Counted from the first letter of the stretch, positions 1 through 12,641 are shown. The stretch is DNA of 64,000 nucleotides from Phlyctochytrium arcticum (GCA_025602905.1 JAHLKI010000004.1:186001-250000), one strand, 5' to 3'. Numbers and translations are program-made. Notes: generated from the letters alone by a model not told the origin.

Positions 1-2293
1 GGAGTTGTACAGACTATCAAGTACTTTTCAGATCTGGACTTGTGGATTGCATCCGATCTTAAACGCAAACTTCAGATTCGCGTAAACAATCGTACGCTCG
101 ACAAACGCTATCTTCCCCGTCGGCCTCAAGCCGATTACGGCGCCAGCTGCAGCACTGGAGGCTCCAGTTTGATAGGATGTCGCAATTCAGTCATATCCAC
201 ATTCACAGCCGGCGATGCAGAATACCTGGGAGACTCAATGCGCGAGTATGGGCTGGACGCGTTTCTACAGCAGTTTACACTTCAAACGGATGATGGCGAA
301 GCCCGCGGGGTCAACGCGTATGGGTATTTTAGAGCACCAAGGGGAGATGGTACAGAGGCAATCGTAATTTCTGCTCCATGGTTGTGCGGAGACGGCGGAT
401 GTAAGAAGCTGCTGGATTGATTTTACATAGGTTGCTGAAACTTTGTGTAGTCAACGCAGAAGGTGTCGCATACGTGATGGCATTTGCAAAGTTTGTAACG
501 CGTAAGTATTGGCGTCAATTTGCAAGCATAAACAAATCACGAGCCTGATACTTTTTGTTCCAGGATTTTCGCATTGGTCAAAAGACTTTATTTTTCTGGT
601 TACACCTGGCGCTGTGGGTACGCATGCATGGCTCGAGGCGTATCATGGTATCTTGGCACATGAGAGATCTGGTAAGTCCATGTCGTCACAGCCAAGCCAT
701 CTCACAATTAACCAATGTGCCCAGTTTTGCAGTATGATCGATTAGAAAGGCACGGAGGTAATCTGCAAGAAGCGCTGAACTTGGAATTTTGTGGCCTAGA
801 ACACGGTGGGCTAGGCATCGTTGTTGGTATGGACGGTGCTGTTGAGATCTTGGTCGCTGGCAAATTCATTGATGTTTACATAGATGGACTTAATGGACAG
901 CTTCCCAATGCCGATCTGGTCACAACAGTAATACGTGCAGCCCAATACGAGGGGATACAAGTGGGGCTCAATGATGCAATAGCGCCTTCATCATTCGACA
1001 ATGATTGGAAGAAATACGCCTTCAAAGCAACTATGCTGGCGGAATATATGCGCGGTCAGAGTTTGGGCCTACCTACGTCGGACCACGCTTTGTATGCTCG
1101 GTATGACACTGGCTTGAAATCCGGACCATTCTGGTCAAGTCTATTAATATGTACGTATCTGGCAGGTATCATGTCGAAGCATTGACGATTCGCAGCATAC
1201 CAAAGTCGCAAGGTACGCACTATACGGTAACTGGACATCAAATTGGAAGGTAAGCCTTTTGAAATAATCAGAGCCGAACGTCGCTGATGACTGTTCTTAT
1301 CGGAATTAGATCGATTGAAACTGTTCTGCGGAGTCTCAATAATCTACTGGAGCGTTTGCATCACGCGTATTGGTTCTACCTGATGCCTACAGCTCAATCT
1401 TTCATACCGCTTTCCGTATACCTGCCTCCCGTGGCCCTTCTGTCCGTACCACTAGTATTTCAGGTAAATTTGATGTCCGGCACCCGCTTTCCTCTCTTGC
1501 CGTCCTAACACTCATTTGAATAGTCACTCGCTTGTTGGTGGGCATCTGGTGACGTCTTGAAGTCGCCACCTGGGACATCAATACTTATCGAAGGAACCAA
1601 ACTGCTCGGGCAACCGAAGGGTGTGACTTCGTTCACCTTGCGTCAACGTCCGCTGTTCTTACCCCTTGTAACTCTATTTCTGTGTCATGCCGCGGGGCTT
1701 ATGGTGCTCTACATAGCGCCCACCCTGACATATATGGCGATGCATTCAAATTTCAGCGTACGTGCATGTGTCATCAAGAGATTGCACGGCAAATATCTTA
1801 CAAGACTTTGCAGGCATTTAACGTGGTTTCAGTCACCATGACGATCTCTGCCGTGTTCTACAGTTTCATGGTTCCGACGCTTCAACGTTTAATGGAAGGT
1901 TCAGGCGCCTCAACAGCCGAACGTAGTCCCGCTTGGGTAGTCCTGAAATCGTTCTCCTGTCTCGAACTGGGTGCTTTCCTGATTGCTCTCGCAACCCTCA
2001 ACCCGAGTCTTTCTATATTTCTGGCTATTCTCTCTGTGCCGAGCATGCTTCTCGCGCAACCAAGGTCTAGTCATACGGGGTTTGCTCTCACGTGGACATT
2101 ATTGACCCTGGCGTCGCCGCTTGGTTTAATGGGGTTGATCTCTTGGTGGGAGGGTTTGGGCTTTGCGCAGGACTTGGTAGCGCGGGCAGTTGATGGATGG
2201 ACGGTGTATGGGGCATGGCTTTTACCAGTACTCTGCTTGGTGTATGGTCCCATCAATATGGTTGGGCATGTGATTATCGGTATGGAGCCATGA
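1..2293 (+). CDS. GAA1: GPI transamidase subunit GAA1 (5' end outside the window)
   Basis: GAA1 is an ER membrane subunit of the GPI-anchor transamidase, which attaches preformed GPI to C-terminal signals of secretory proteins. Diagnostic stretches run in family order across about seven exons: NAYGYFRAPRGDGTEAIVIS (about 325-385), EGVAYVMAFAKF, HWSKDFIFLVTPGAVGTHAW with LEAYH (about 565-645), the LNGQLPNADL element (about 890-920), ETVLRSLNNLLERLHHAYWF (about 1315-1375), then a hydrophobic C-terminal half with several membrane spans ending at the stop codon 2291-2293. A clear junction joins ..FVTR to FSHWSKDF across an intron at about 500-563. The reading frame is open to base 1, and the extreme N-terminus lies upstream or in an unresolved exon before about 175. 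GAA1 resembles inactive M28-type amidases; metal ligands were not checked. Family identity is secure, individual exon ends less so. Confidence 0.9.
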
Positions 2294-2587
2294 GGGTGGT
2301 GGTTGCGTTCCTGTTACAAGCGGCTGTATTTGCATAGTGATGTGTACCCTACTGAATATAATTGAGAGGTTGTAAATAGGCAGATGATTGTAGCCGTGAG
2401 GCGACTATCAGCACCGCACTGATTGAATGGTATATTCGCTTTTTATTTCTTTCGTTTAGCCACATCTCAAATGACCTGACGAAGGTACTTATGTATGACT
2501 TCTATTACGTTTCCAGTGCAAGCAGCCGACAGATTATTATTTTATTGAGGTATCAGGTGTTTGGATTGAGTGTAGTGCGCTAAGCTG
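2294..2587. other. Convergent 3' intergenic spacer
   Basis: About 290 nt between the GAA1 stop and the synaptojanin stop, which face each other. It is AT-rich with several AATAA-like stretches on both strands and presumably holds both 3' UTRs. No reading frame of note was seen. Confidence 0.6.
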
Positions 2588-5500
2588 CTATTTTCCATCA
2601 AAAACTCGCAAAAGCTCTTTGCTCAACGTTGCTGAGGTATTTCCTCGCCCTGTTTCTGGACCCGTGCTCCCACTTGCATACCCTGTTCCTGTGCTGGCCT
2701 GGGTGGCGCTCATGCTGCTCATGGGCGTCGGTAATGTCGTGCGTGGCGGGTCTAAAAATGGGTTATGTTTGCTTTGATTAATGCTGGTAGTGTTGCTGGA
2801 GCCCAGTGTCGACTGAGATAGCCCCACAAGAGGGAGGGGTGGCGTTGATGTTGTTGTAAACGAGCGCATTGGGGGGTTATATGAGTTTTGCGTGGTGAAT
2901 GGTGAGTTGGGGTGGAAAGCGGCCATGCCAATTGGCTGCTGCTGAGTGGGGACAGTCATTGAGCGGGCTACCAATTCTGAAGACCCTTGCGATTGATTCT
3001 GAGATATTGGCAAATTATTCAGATTCCCTAGAGCAGGTTGATTTGAAAGCAGACTGTTCGAAAATGGGGAACTGACTGGCAAGTTGTTTGCCTGTTGCTG
3101 TGAAAAGGAATTGAAGTTGGAATTGGCAAATGGCGCGGACTGGGGATTCCATCCCTGCAATGGTATGTTGGAGGTTTGAGGTTGTCGCTGAGGTGAAATA
3201 GTAGTGCTTTGATTGGGGGTGGTTGATACCGTGCTTTGCGGTTGTGGGGTAAAGGATTTCACAGTTGACGCTACGCTAGTGGATGGGTTTATTGGCGAGG
3301 TACGGGGAATGTTCCAAAATGGGTTCTAAAGAAAGAGTGTACGATGTTAAAAGACACAAGGGCAAAATAGAAGGATGTGGACTGCTTACGTTTCCAGAGC
3401 CTTCGTTTGGTATCCACGTCATATCAACCTTCCGACTCCACCACTGTTCTTTGTCAGAAGATGGATTTGGGAGAAGAGAGCTGGACCGCTTTGGTGGAAA
3501 AGAGTCACGGCGATTTGTAGGTGGAAATGAATCACGAAAACCCAGATCAGTAGCGGTTGGCTCTAGGCGGCTCTCGAATTAAATTTCAGGATCGGACGTT
3601 GTCGTAATCAAAAATATTTCACCTTCTTGGATTTTCTCATCCGATCCAAAGATGGATCTTTGTTGTGGAGGATCTGGGTCCTCTGCCAAATCTATCAAGA
3701 GTCCAGTAGAAGGAGGGCGATGGGATTTCATAGTGGGCGGGCCTTGTGCTCGCACTGGCAACGGGGGACTGACGTCTTTTTCCGCCATCTTTATCTTGTA
3801 CACCTCCCTACGCAGTGCGTCCTTCTTCTCTCGATCAATAATGACCGTATCGAGCTCAAATACAGCACGGACAGGGCGATGATCCGAGATGAGCATTTCA
3901 CCACGGCCGTATTCCTTGAGGTCGATGCGACGGCCAGCATATAGGATACGGTCGGTCCAAGCAGGAGAGCGAGCCTTCTCGCTCGTATCGTACATATGAG
4001 TACCATTGTCATATTTGTACGTAGGGTCAAAAGTGATGGGACCTTCCTGAAATCCCTCGAACGCTAAGCCGTTGGCCCGCTGCTCACTGAGCTGGTCATT
4101 CACATAAAGATGGTCAATCTCCCCTCGTTTAACTCGCGCTCGGATTTCTTCATTGGGCAGATTCACACGGTAGTTGAAATCACCGAACCAAAAGACCATG
4201 TCATAATCCGATAACCTGCGGCCCCGAAATCGTAGGCCATCATGAATTGTCCAGTAGTCGCGGTTACGCTCCTCGACAGCCGCTTGTCCGGCCGCCAAAT
4301 GTGCTGTCACCAACGCGATGCTCGTGTCATTTGCGCTAAAACTAATTCCAATTCCGCCTTTGTTGGCCGCCATGCCACCCAGACCGGTCTTCTTGACTGA
4401 GCTTTCCACATGCCGTATCATGGCGACCGAATCAGCACGAACAAAGACAAAGATGCCTAATGCAACCAGATGAATTGAGCGTAAGAGCACGTAGCTAGTT
4501 CCGGCGGTCGTGTTCACTGCACGCATTAAAGCAGCTTCCCACTCCAGACGCAGCTTGTTCGTGTCAGCTGAAATATACTGACCAGGTGTCAGCTCAATTA
4601 GCTCCTGGATGCCAATGGCGTAGATATGCGGGAATTGGATGCAATTGCTATTCAGCCACGTATCCAGACTTTCTCCCCGTGTCATCTTCCCATTTACATT
4701 CCAGGTTCCCAAAAACATACTGATTTTAGATGGCGAGGAGTACTCTGCCAAGCGGGATCGCATCTCCCGACGTACTGATTCGTGGAGCGGGTTTCTTAGG
4801 AGTACTGTTTCGGAGTTGGCCAATTTTCCAAGCAAAAGATCAATTGCTTCTTGGCGGGTTTTGTCCTGGAAGTTGTTGATGTAAAAGCGGTTGACGGATT
4901 TGGCAGCATCATCCAAAAAGCCGAGAACGGTTGATTTGCCTTTCCGGGTATACGAGGACTTCAACGCTCCAGTGCCTGCATAAATTCTACTTAACCAATC
5001 ACCGTTGTCAGCCCAGATCCCATTGAAGATGGCAGCAAAGTTTTCCACTTCGGCCGGGTAGAATTGCGCCGCAAACTGTTTGAAATGGCTCTCTAGAGCA
5101 TGCCTCGCCAAACGTGTTTGTACCACGTTTGTTCGGTCCAAGCAATCCAAGCAGTTGGTGCGGATCACTCCTTGCTGGCTAAATACAGCGTTCGATTCCA
5201 CATCCGCCAAAAAGTAGCTGTACTGTTCCAAGTTGGTCTGAACCATGGTAATGAGCTCACTCACACGTTCGTAACCATCACGTTTGACCGCGGCGTGAAA
5301 GTCAAACTCTGTGTACTTCAGCAAATCAGCAAGATCCGGCATTCGGGCAACACTTTGACGAAAGCACTCGCTCAGCATTGCTTCACTGGATCCATCCTTC
5401 TGCGCCAAAAGATTAACAATATGCACCCGATTATATCGGGACAGGAGTTCCTCAAAATGTTTGCGGGTCGCCGGTGCCGACGACTCTGCTCCTCTGGAAA

Positions 5501-6550
5501 TTGTGACTTTGTGGGTCATTTGAATTCCTGTTTGCTCCCAAAAGACCGGGACACTTCCACGGACTTGCACGAACGAAAATGTCATGTGTTGATGGTACAC
5601 GAGAAATTCAGTTTCGACAAAGTTGGAGACATGTCCATCGTCATTCACACCTCGGGATAGCAGGCGAGTACCAGCACGCTTGCAGCTGAGGCGAGATATC
5701 AGAGCCATGCGGTACGGGTCACCACTCATAGTATAATCAGCCATTCCAACAAATCCTTGGATAGCGAGAACCAGTAATCCACCTGCATCGAGATCATCGC
5801 GTTCCGGCGCGGAAAGCTCTTGCTCCCTAATTTGAAGTAATCCGCTTAGGAGGTGTTTGTTCCATACAAAGTGGGCATCCGCGTTTTCGAAAATGTTGTG
5901 TGCCGAGCCCCCTTGTTGCACGTCAGTGTTCCGCCGTTGAGCTGATCGAGTCAAATCCAAGGTGGGACTGAAATAGAATGAGCCGGTGCAGAGGAGCTTG
6001 ACGAGGGGTTGACAAGGATGTAATGCCGCTACTGACTCTTCTGTCATCTGATCTCGCATGGAATCAGCGCTCATGCGAGCAGCAGCATCGTACTTATCAG
6101 TCAGCAACGAATGGAAGGCAACGCGCTGAATCCGATACACCGGTGCCCCTTCCAATTCTGCAATCTGGCCAATTATTTTTTGAGTTATTCCTTTTGTAGA
6201 GATGATCTGCCTACATAATCCTACCTTTACAGCCTCCGTCACGATTCCAAGAAAGAGGTCTGCAAACCACGCCGTCAATAAGGGTAATCGGCGCAACCAA
6301 TCATTGATGGCAGCTCACCGTTTCCAACCTGGACCAGACCCAGGCACCCATACACTGGACGAGTGTGCAGTAGCTCGTATTCTGTGAAATCCAGTGTATC
6401 TGAAGGTTGAAACCGGGCAGTGGACCTCGCTTTTTCTCCGCCCTCCAGACGCTCAAACACCAGGGCAGTCTTGGAAATGTTGACCGCCGGCCGTATCGCA
6501 ACGGCGCGAGACCGTGCCCGCACAAAAACCATAGACTGCCGGTCCGACAT
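2588..6550 (-). CDS. Synaptojanin-type phosphoinositide phosphatase (SAC + 5-phosphatase + NPF tail)
   Basis: Two-phosphatase enzyme dephosphorylating PI(4,5)P2 and other phosphoinositides during endocytosis and vesicle uncoating (yeast Inp51-53). Chosen start is the ATG at 6548-6550 (MSDRQSMVFV). The N-terminal SAC exon ends ..GCLGLVQVGN; an intron at about 6260-6318 joins it to DLFLGIVTEA. The SAC active site RTNCLDCLDRTNVVQ is intact (CX5R-T). The 5-phosphatase follows with FLGTWNVNGK, WFGDFNYRV, SPAWTDRILY and SDHRPVRAVFEL. The long frame stops at 3579, but a phase-1 intron (about 3563-3622, slightly weak donor GTGAAA) and a phase-0 intron (about 3326-3389) join it to a low-complexity Ser/Thr/Pro/Asn/Gln tail ending at 2588. 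That tail carries NPFW and NPFL, which are EH-domain-binding motifs, as in animal synaptojanin-1. Another short intron near 6170-6232 is likely. Divergent to PacC. Confidence 0.9.
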
Positions 6551-6927
6551 TTGCCTCCTATGTTCGACGACCGCCGTGGTTGAAATCTCTGAAATCTGCC
6601 AGTTCTTGCAAAACGTCGGAGCTCTGTCGCGCTCGTGGCGCTCGTCATCTTGTAATTTCTCCCAAACCATTAAATAGCGCCCGCATCACATGACCGTCGT
6701 TGCACCGCCACTCAGCGGCAGGCAGAGCCGTCCGTTTTGCACGGCGAGCAAGAATTACCAAGAATTATTACCCCACTTCAACGCAGAACCAATTGAAAGT
6801 TTGTCAAACGCTTGAACCGACGGCTCAAAGAAAGGATCAACCACTGGGAATACGTTGCAAAAAAGCTGGGGCGGTTCCCGCAAACTCACCTCCAGCAACC
6901 AGTGTCAAAAACCAACTCCGCTGCCAA

Positions 6928-8954
6928 ATGCACAGTGGAATGCCTGTTACGACCGCCCTCATAACTCCACCTCTCTCCATACCATCAACATCATCATCCA
7001 AGCAGCCGGCTGCCTCGGATTACGTTTCTGAACCTTCATCCAGCCTCCGCTCTACTCCATATCCTCAAGCGGTAGTCCACCGATGCGCTTGGATTTTGAA
7101 TGACACTTCTTTGTGTGCTCGGCCTTTCACGGACCCAGAAGCGCTGTATACGCACTTGACAGAGTTTCACGTCGGGAGGAAGAATGCGGGAAATCTATGC
7201 CTGCATTGCAGAGTGATGGGTTGTACTCAAAATACTACTGCTTTTACGAAACGCGACCATATCACCTCACAGTAAGATTCTCAAGTTTGGATGATGACAG
7301 CTTTGTTTCTAACCACAATAGTCTAGTTTGCGCTCACATGTACCACTCAAAGCGAATCCTTGTGAATCATGTGCAAAGTCTTTCAAGTGGCCGGTAGGAA
7401 ACAATTTGACGCGTCTTTTGTTTATTTGATAGCTGACTGAATGTTGAAAACCCCTCAGCATGACCTTCGGAAACATTATGCAAAGACAGGACATGGACCA
7501 GTGGTCGAGGCCGGTGGAGAGTCTGCTGGGGGCACAAAGAGTTTGCCACGAAGAAGTTCTACCGTTCGCCGCAAATCCTCCGCGCAGCGACGGCCATCAA
7601 ATACCACTCCAATCCCCATATCCGAAAGCCTGACATCCACGCCAACCGCCACAGCACCACTATCCGTTTGCACAGATCCGGCAGGTTTTGACTTTATACG
7701 GTCTATGGTACACGTTACGTTTTCTACTCCCGTTGTTGTCCCCCTTTCTAATCCATTTTGTAGGCATACCGCTCAAACCATTCCCACTCGGCATCCTCTG
7801 TTACCGACAGCGCTTCTGAGTGGTCGGAATCTACATTTGAGGAAGCCTTATCCGGATTGGCAGGAGAGAGTCCTCACCTGACTCCTCAAGTGAATGGAGA
7901 ATACAATCCGGTCGATGTTCATATTTTGAGTCGATACCTTCACGACATTCATCTCCCCACTGGCGCTAGTGAAGATCACGACGAGGAACCGAACTTGCCA
8001 CCAGAACACCAGTATTCTACCGTGTTTGGGGCGACTACAGATGCTCTGTCAACAAATAATAGCTACAGTGACGTGGACCTATTTTCGAGCATCAGTGGCA
8101 GTTGGGAGTGGGCAGACGCCGAAGATGCTGGCAATGCCCCTGCCTCGGCAACAGCTCAAACTTCTACTCTTACTCAGGCTGTTGACGACATACTTCACGA
8201 TGAGTATTTGTCATTTCTTGCCCAACATGACCAATCGTTTCAAGCAGCGCTTGCTGCCCAGCCGGCTGGGACACAAGCAACCAGGAATCCTGATTTTCCC
8301 ATTGATCCGATCATGTCTACTATGAACGAGAACGAAAGGACAGTACGCGCTCAGAATGAGCAAACAATCCGTGCGACATCGATTGTCGGTTCATCATCTG
8401 CATATCCATCTTTTATTCAATCAATTCCGGCATTCAGCACAGACAACACGAACACCAACTATCTACTCAATGCCGACCAGCTTCTTTATCTAATGAATGA
8501 CTCTGAAAATACCGTCCGTGCGTCCTCATCCTCGCCGCATGTCGGGTCTGCTCCCACCAGTTCGTTTCAACATCCTTTACAACAACTTCATTCTACCCCA
8601 CCAACACCCGAACACGAATCACCGCATGTCGGCGGTGAACTCTTTGACACTAATACTCCCCATTATAACGATTCCTCGCTGGGTTCGCTCCACCAACACC
8701 TCGCATCCTTGTCGGATCCATACACTACTGTCCGGCGAAGAGACACGTCTCGCCCACCGTCTATTTTTCCTATGAAAGCTGGTGTGACATCTGTTGGATT
8801 CTCTTCCAATTGGCTGGACGAGCAAGCAGACGTGCAACCACCTGTACAAGAGCCAGAACAATTTGGTGCAGTGTGGCCCCCAGAAACGGTATTCGGAGTG
8901 ACCCCTGGTCTGCATTCACAGTACTTTTTCACACCAGATCCAACACAACGATAG
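6928..8954 (+). CDS. PacC/Rim101-type C2H2 zinc-finger transcription factor
   Basis: Homologue of the ambient-pH transcription factor PacC/Rim101. Four exons agree in frame and phase: 6928-7271, 7327-7393, 7459-7707 and 7764-8954, giving 616 residues. The three fingers are contiguous after splicing: finger 1 around CAWILNDTSLCARPF..HLTEFHVG, finger 2 CLHCRVMGCTQ..KRDHITSHLRSH, finger 3 PCESCAKSFKWPHDLRKHYA. The HVGRK..NLC and KRDHITSHLR.H elements between fingers are typical of PacC. The rest is a long Ser/Thr/Asn/Pro-rich acidic region, usual for this family; its signalling-protease site cannot be placed. The ATG at 6928 was chosen because the open frame further upstream lacks an ATG; 6940 is an alternative start. 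Parts of the last exon are duplicated in a rearranged block at 28.07-28.58 kb. Confidence 0.88.
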
Positions 8955-9399
8955 CTAGATTCCGACCCACACATTATTCCCGCTCTTTGATAGACTGGAG
9001 CTATCATTATTTTACATATAACCTACTTACTTTCCCCCTTACCATAATTAGTCAAAATTTTGGACCGCACGACTTTGTTTCTTCCGTTGTATCCCTTGTA
9101 TAATAGCTGTTACGCGCGAAAAACGCTTATCTCAATCTTCACGGCTGGCGAGACCTGTTGAACCGTCCTCGGAGGGAGTTCTATTGAGATTAACAGATTG
9201 TCGACAAAAGTCCCCATAGTACCACTAGGAGCAACGACCGACGCTCGATCAAAGCTTTGATAGGTGTGAAGGTAGTGGTCCCCGACATGCGGGGTGCCGA
9301 TCAGTCTGTAGATACTCTGCCAGAGAGCGATGAGGATTCAGCATTAAATACATTATTTACAAGACCGCGAATGCAGCATTCAGACGTCCAAGAGGCAAA
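8955..9399. other. Spacer between the convergent PacC and ERV41 genes
   Basis: About 445 nt holding both 3' ends. The PacC 3' UTR portion up to about 9045 recurs at 28.33-28.43 kb. The remainder shows no convincing coding frame. Confidence 0.5.
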
Positions 9400-10922
9400 T
9401 CAAAGTGGTCGAGCATTTGTCGGTTGGACCTTTCCAGCCAGCATAGATCCTCGCTTGAACATCCATCGCACAACATCCAGCGCAACTCCAGCTGAGACAA
9501 AAATTCCTGTAGAAACAGGTCAATCACATTCAATCAGTATTTTGAGCGAACGCAAAACACGTACCTCCAATAATTCCACAGAAGCGAGTCAGAAAGTGTA
9601 GAATAGTCTGCCGTGACTCTGTGATTCGAACAGATATAGGTTCAATGTCATATTTGACAAAAATGCCTGGATGAGTTTGTCTCAGTGTCGGTATGACAAG
9701 AGAGTGCTTTTGTGAAGCAAACTTTCGTTACCTGGCAGTCCATTTCCACCGGCCTGTTCGCTCAAATGTCTTGAGTAGTCCGTTACGGCGAACTGGTTTG
9801 TGAGCAAGATGCGACTTCCAAATGTCCGGGCCCGGTCGAGAAAAATAGTGGGGACAATTGCCATAAAGTATTGGAACATTTCCATGGCTACAAGGAAAAT
9901 CTTAGACGAGACAAGTGAGTTGGTTTGACATAGTAAGAAACTTACTAGAATTGGCTATTTCTAGTGTACGGTCGAGCGGATTTCGCAGGCCGGGATAATA
10001 TGCCCCAAACGAAAAGCGGTCTATGCGGTGAGTGAAGTTGATAGCTATTCGTTTGAAGCGAATCAGATAAAGCACAATGATATGTGAGGTTCTGTAAAAT
10101 CTACCTTCATGCGGAGTATGCCCTCCGACATAGCCATGACCGGGACAGGTAAAGTGGAGCATCCCTGCTACCTTGTCCACTCTGATTGACCCGTGAATTC
10201 TGCACCCCTCATTCGGTACAGCTAAATCGTGTGATCGTCAGTGTCATTGATGACAGTCATGTACTCCACGGTGAAGAATGCATACGTGCTCCCGGATTTG
10301 ACATATCCCGTTTCTCAAACTTGTAATCACGTTCGGGATTGGCATGCATCGCGTCTTTGACGATATTGTGCACATTGACTCCTCCTTTGGGTTGGTGAGC
10401 TCTATGGAAATGCATTTTAGTAATTTGTAGCACTGATCGCATCCATAAAATCTACACACCCCAGGCGGCGTGCCCCTCGCGCTTCAAAAACGACCTGCAT
10501 AAATGCCCATGTTATTCGGGCATGATCACTCGATGAGCACGTAGTAAGAACATACTCGTTCAGTTTGAAGTTCTTGCGAGACAGGGAGCGATACACCACT
10601 CGCATCAAGGACATCCGCGCGGAGAACTATAGAAGCAAGAATAAACAAATACTCTCTGCGAAAAAAAACATCAAAGATACTTACATTGACACGGCATAGC
10701 AACCGTTAAATCCAAGTTGATCTGCAAATCATGGTCCCGGTTTCTTGTCTGGTCCACCAAGAACTCATAATCTTGCTGGATTGCGCGGTATTGTCGAAAT
10801 TCGCTTGTGGCCAAATATGCTAGAAGAATGGCAACGACAAGAGTCAGAATGCCACCGCTCAAAGTAGCATGCTGTATATTGCGCTGGATCTTGGGAAAGG
10901 CATCAAGGGAGGCTAGGCGCAT
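9400..10922 (-). CDS. ERV41: ERV41/ERGIC-2-type COPII vesicle cargo receptor
   Basis: ER-Golgi cycling membrane protein that pairs with Erv46 to retrieve or sort cargo. Diagnostic N-terminus MRLASLDAFPKIQRN is followed by the first membrane span (GGILTLVVAILLAYLATSEF) and LRINLD-like QINLDLTVAMPC. Further exons give VNVHNIVKDAMHANPE, KVAGMLHFTCPGHGYVGGHT, NFTHRIDRFSFGAYYPGLRN, then the C-terminal segment with YFMAIVPTIFLD and the second span (FVSAGVALDVVRWMFKRGS) to the stop at 9400-9402. At least seven exons. The frame is open to an upstream ATG at 11048, but the DAFPK motif normally lies close to the N-terminus, so the ATG at 10922 is preferred. An interval covering the middle exons is duplicated at about 27.60-28.07 kb. 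Confidence 0.88.
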
Positions 10923-11284
10923 AATGGCGATCCGAACAAAATCCGAATTCTGTCCCGCTGAGAGTCGCGCTCCGGTGTCGTGAACCGGTAGCAAAGTGAA
11001 CGTGGGAGAAACGAAAGCATAAAGAGCCAAGCAAAGCTGCCATCCCATTCCATTTTATTTTACAGGCCTGGTATAAGGTAGAGGCAGCCTACATTAATCT
11101 GTGCAGTGGCATAGAATGGGAGGTGACGATATGCCCATATGTTATGAAAAGTAGAAATAGAAACAGATATCTACCCTCAAGTCTAGCTAGATACAGTAGC
11201 AATGTGTTACGCACCCGAGCAGGTTGCTGGAGATATATGTAGAGTGAGTACCGAGAAGGAACCCGTATGTGAATGCGGCCTTGT

Positions 11285-12331
11285 TTATAGGCGTGCCTTG
11301 AGTACCATTTTCGGCGGGGTGGTGAATGAATAGTTGTCCGGCACAAAAAAGTCGGGCATGAGATCTTCCTCCTTGACTCGAGGATCCACTCGATAGTGGT
11401 CTAAATTTTGAATGCCTTGTGATCGGAGGATTCCTTCATCAATGGTAAAGTTCCCAGTGTATTCTCTAGCATCTTGGCTCAAAATGACAAAGGCCGCATC
11501 TGCCATAATTTCCGGCTTGCGGGTGGTATTCATATGATCGGGAGCGAGATAGTTGGAAATCGCTGCCGTCTCAATTCCTGTCTGAGGCCAGAGGGAATTT
11601 GCGGCAATACCTTCCTCGCGGAACTCCTCACTGAACCCGAGCACACACATTGACATTCCAAACTTTGCGATGGTGTACGCTACATTGCCGGAAAACCACT
11701 TGGGGTCGAGGTCCAGAGGAGGGCCCAGCATGAGAATATGGGGATTACGACCCAGCTGGGCAGACTTTTTCAGATACGGAAGTGCAAGTTTGGTGACTAA
11801 GAAAGTGCCCCTAGAGTTGACGCCGTTCATCAGATCATACTTTTTCATGCTCGTCTCTTCAGTTCCAGTCAGACTGATGGCTGAGGCATTATTAATAACC
11901 ACGTCAATTCCGCCAAAAAAATCGACCGTAGCCTTGATGGCCTTGGCAACTTCCTCGTCGTTGCGGATATCACACTGCAGAGCCAGGGCTTTGCCTCCAA
12001 GACTTTCGATCTCCTTGGCCACGCTGTGAATGGTTCCCTCGAGCTTGGGGTGGGGGGTGACGGTTTTCGCTACAATGGCAATGTGAGCTCCAGCCTTAAA
12101 ATTAGAAAAGAGTTAAAAGTAGTAAAGGTAAAGAAAGAACCAAGAGGGAGGTACCTTGGCCGCTCGAAGAGCAATAGATTTCCCAATTCCCCTGCTCGAG
12201 CCCGTAATGAATATTACTTTTCCGCGCAAAGACAAGTCGTTGGCCATATTTGCAGATGAGAGAGAGAGAGCCACCAACTCCGGAGAGCCAGCAACAGGAA
12301 TCCATCGTCGCAGACTCGCAGGAACTGTCAT
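11285..12331 (-). CDS. HSDL2-like short-chain dehydrogenase, probably peroxisomal
   Basis: Classical NAD(P)-dependent SDR of the hydroxysteroid dehydrogenase-like 2 group. Exon 1 (12331-12155) contains the cofactor motif FITGSSRGIGKSIALRAAK; an intron (12095-12154) joins it to AGAHIAIVAKTVTPHPKLEG; exon 2 ends at 11285 (328 residues in all). VVINNASAISL, the catalytic AYTIAKFGMSM (YxxxK), NSLWPQTGIETAA and YTGNFTIDEGIL match HSDL2 closely. The animal protein adds a C-terminal SCP2 sterol-carrier domain, absent here. The C-terminus KARL fits a PTS1-type peroxisomal signal (ARL), while the roughly 28 residues before MANDLSLRGK could act as a mitochondrial leader if the first ATG is used; the ATG at 12247 is an alternative. 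Substrate unknown; fatty-acid or sterol metabolism is a family inference. Confidence 0.85.
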
Positions 12332-12641
12332 AGTGGCAAAGTTACGCAAAATTCGGCACCTGGCAAAGTCATGTAAGTGACCAAACGGAGTCCGCGGCCG
12401 GACGCGTCGCAGGACGCGTCGTGCATCTCAACTTCGATCGAGACATCCCAAATGCAGAGAAGAAAGATTATATTGTATGGCAAAGAGTAGAAGGGAAATC
12501 GGAGAAAATGTGAGAAAGAGAAGGAAACTACACTACAAACTATTATTGAGGAGCTAAACTAAAAAGATAAAAAACTAGCGGTCACTCTTTTCTCGCGACG
12601 GAGTTCTTTCCCATCACACGTTCTTTTGTTGGAATTGCAGT
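12332..12641. promoter_or_regulatory. Upstream region of the SDR gene with two ACGCGT boxes
   Basis: Two ACGCGT hexamers (12402-12407 and 12414-12419) lie in a GC-rich stretch 70-90 nt upstream of the SDR start. ACGCGT is the MCB element bound by MBF at G1/S genes in yeasts; use in this organism is inference. The rest is AT-rich and without a supported gene. Confidence 0.35.

Noticed and set aside
5100..5660. Plus-strand frame of 186 codons inside the synaptojanin gene
   Set aside because: Antisense shadow of the SAC domain, whose motifs are on the minus strand.
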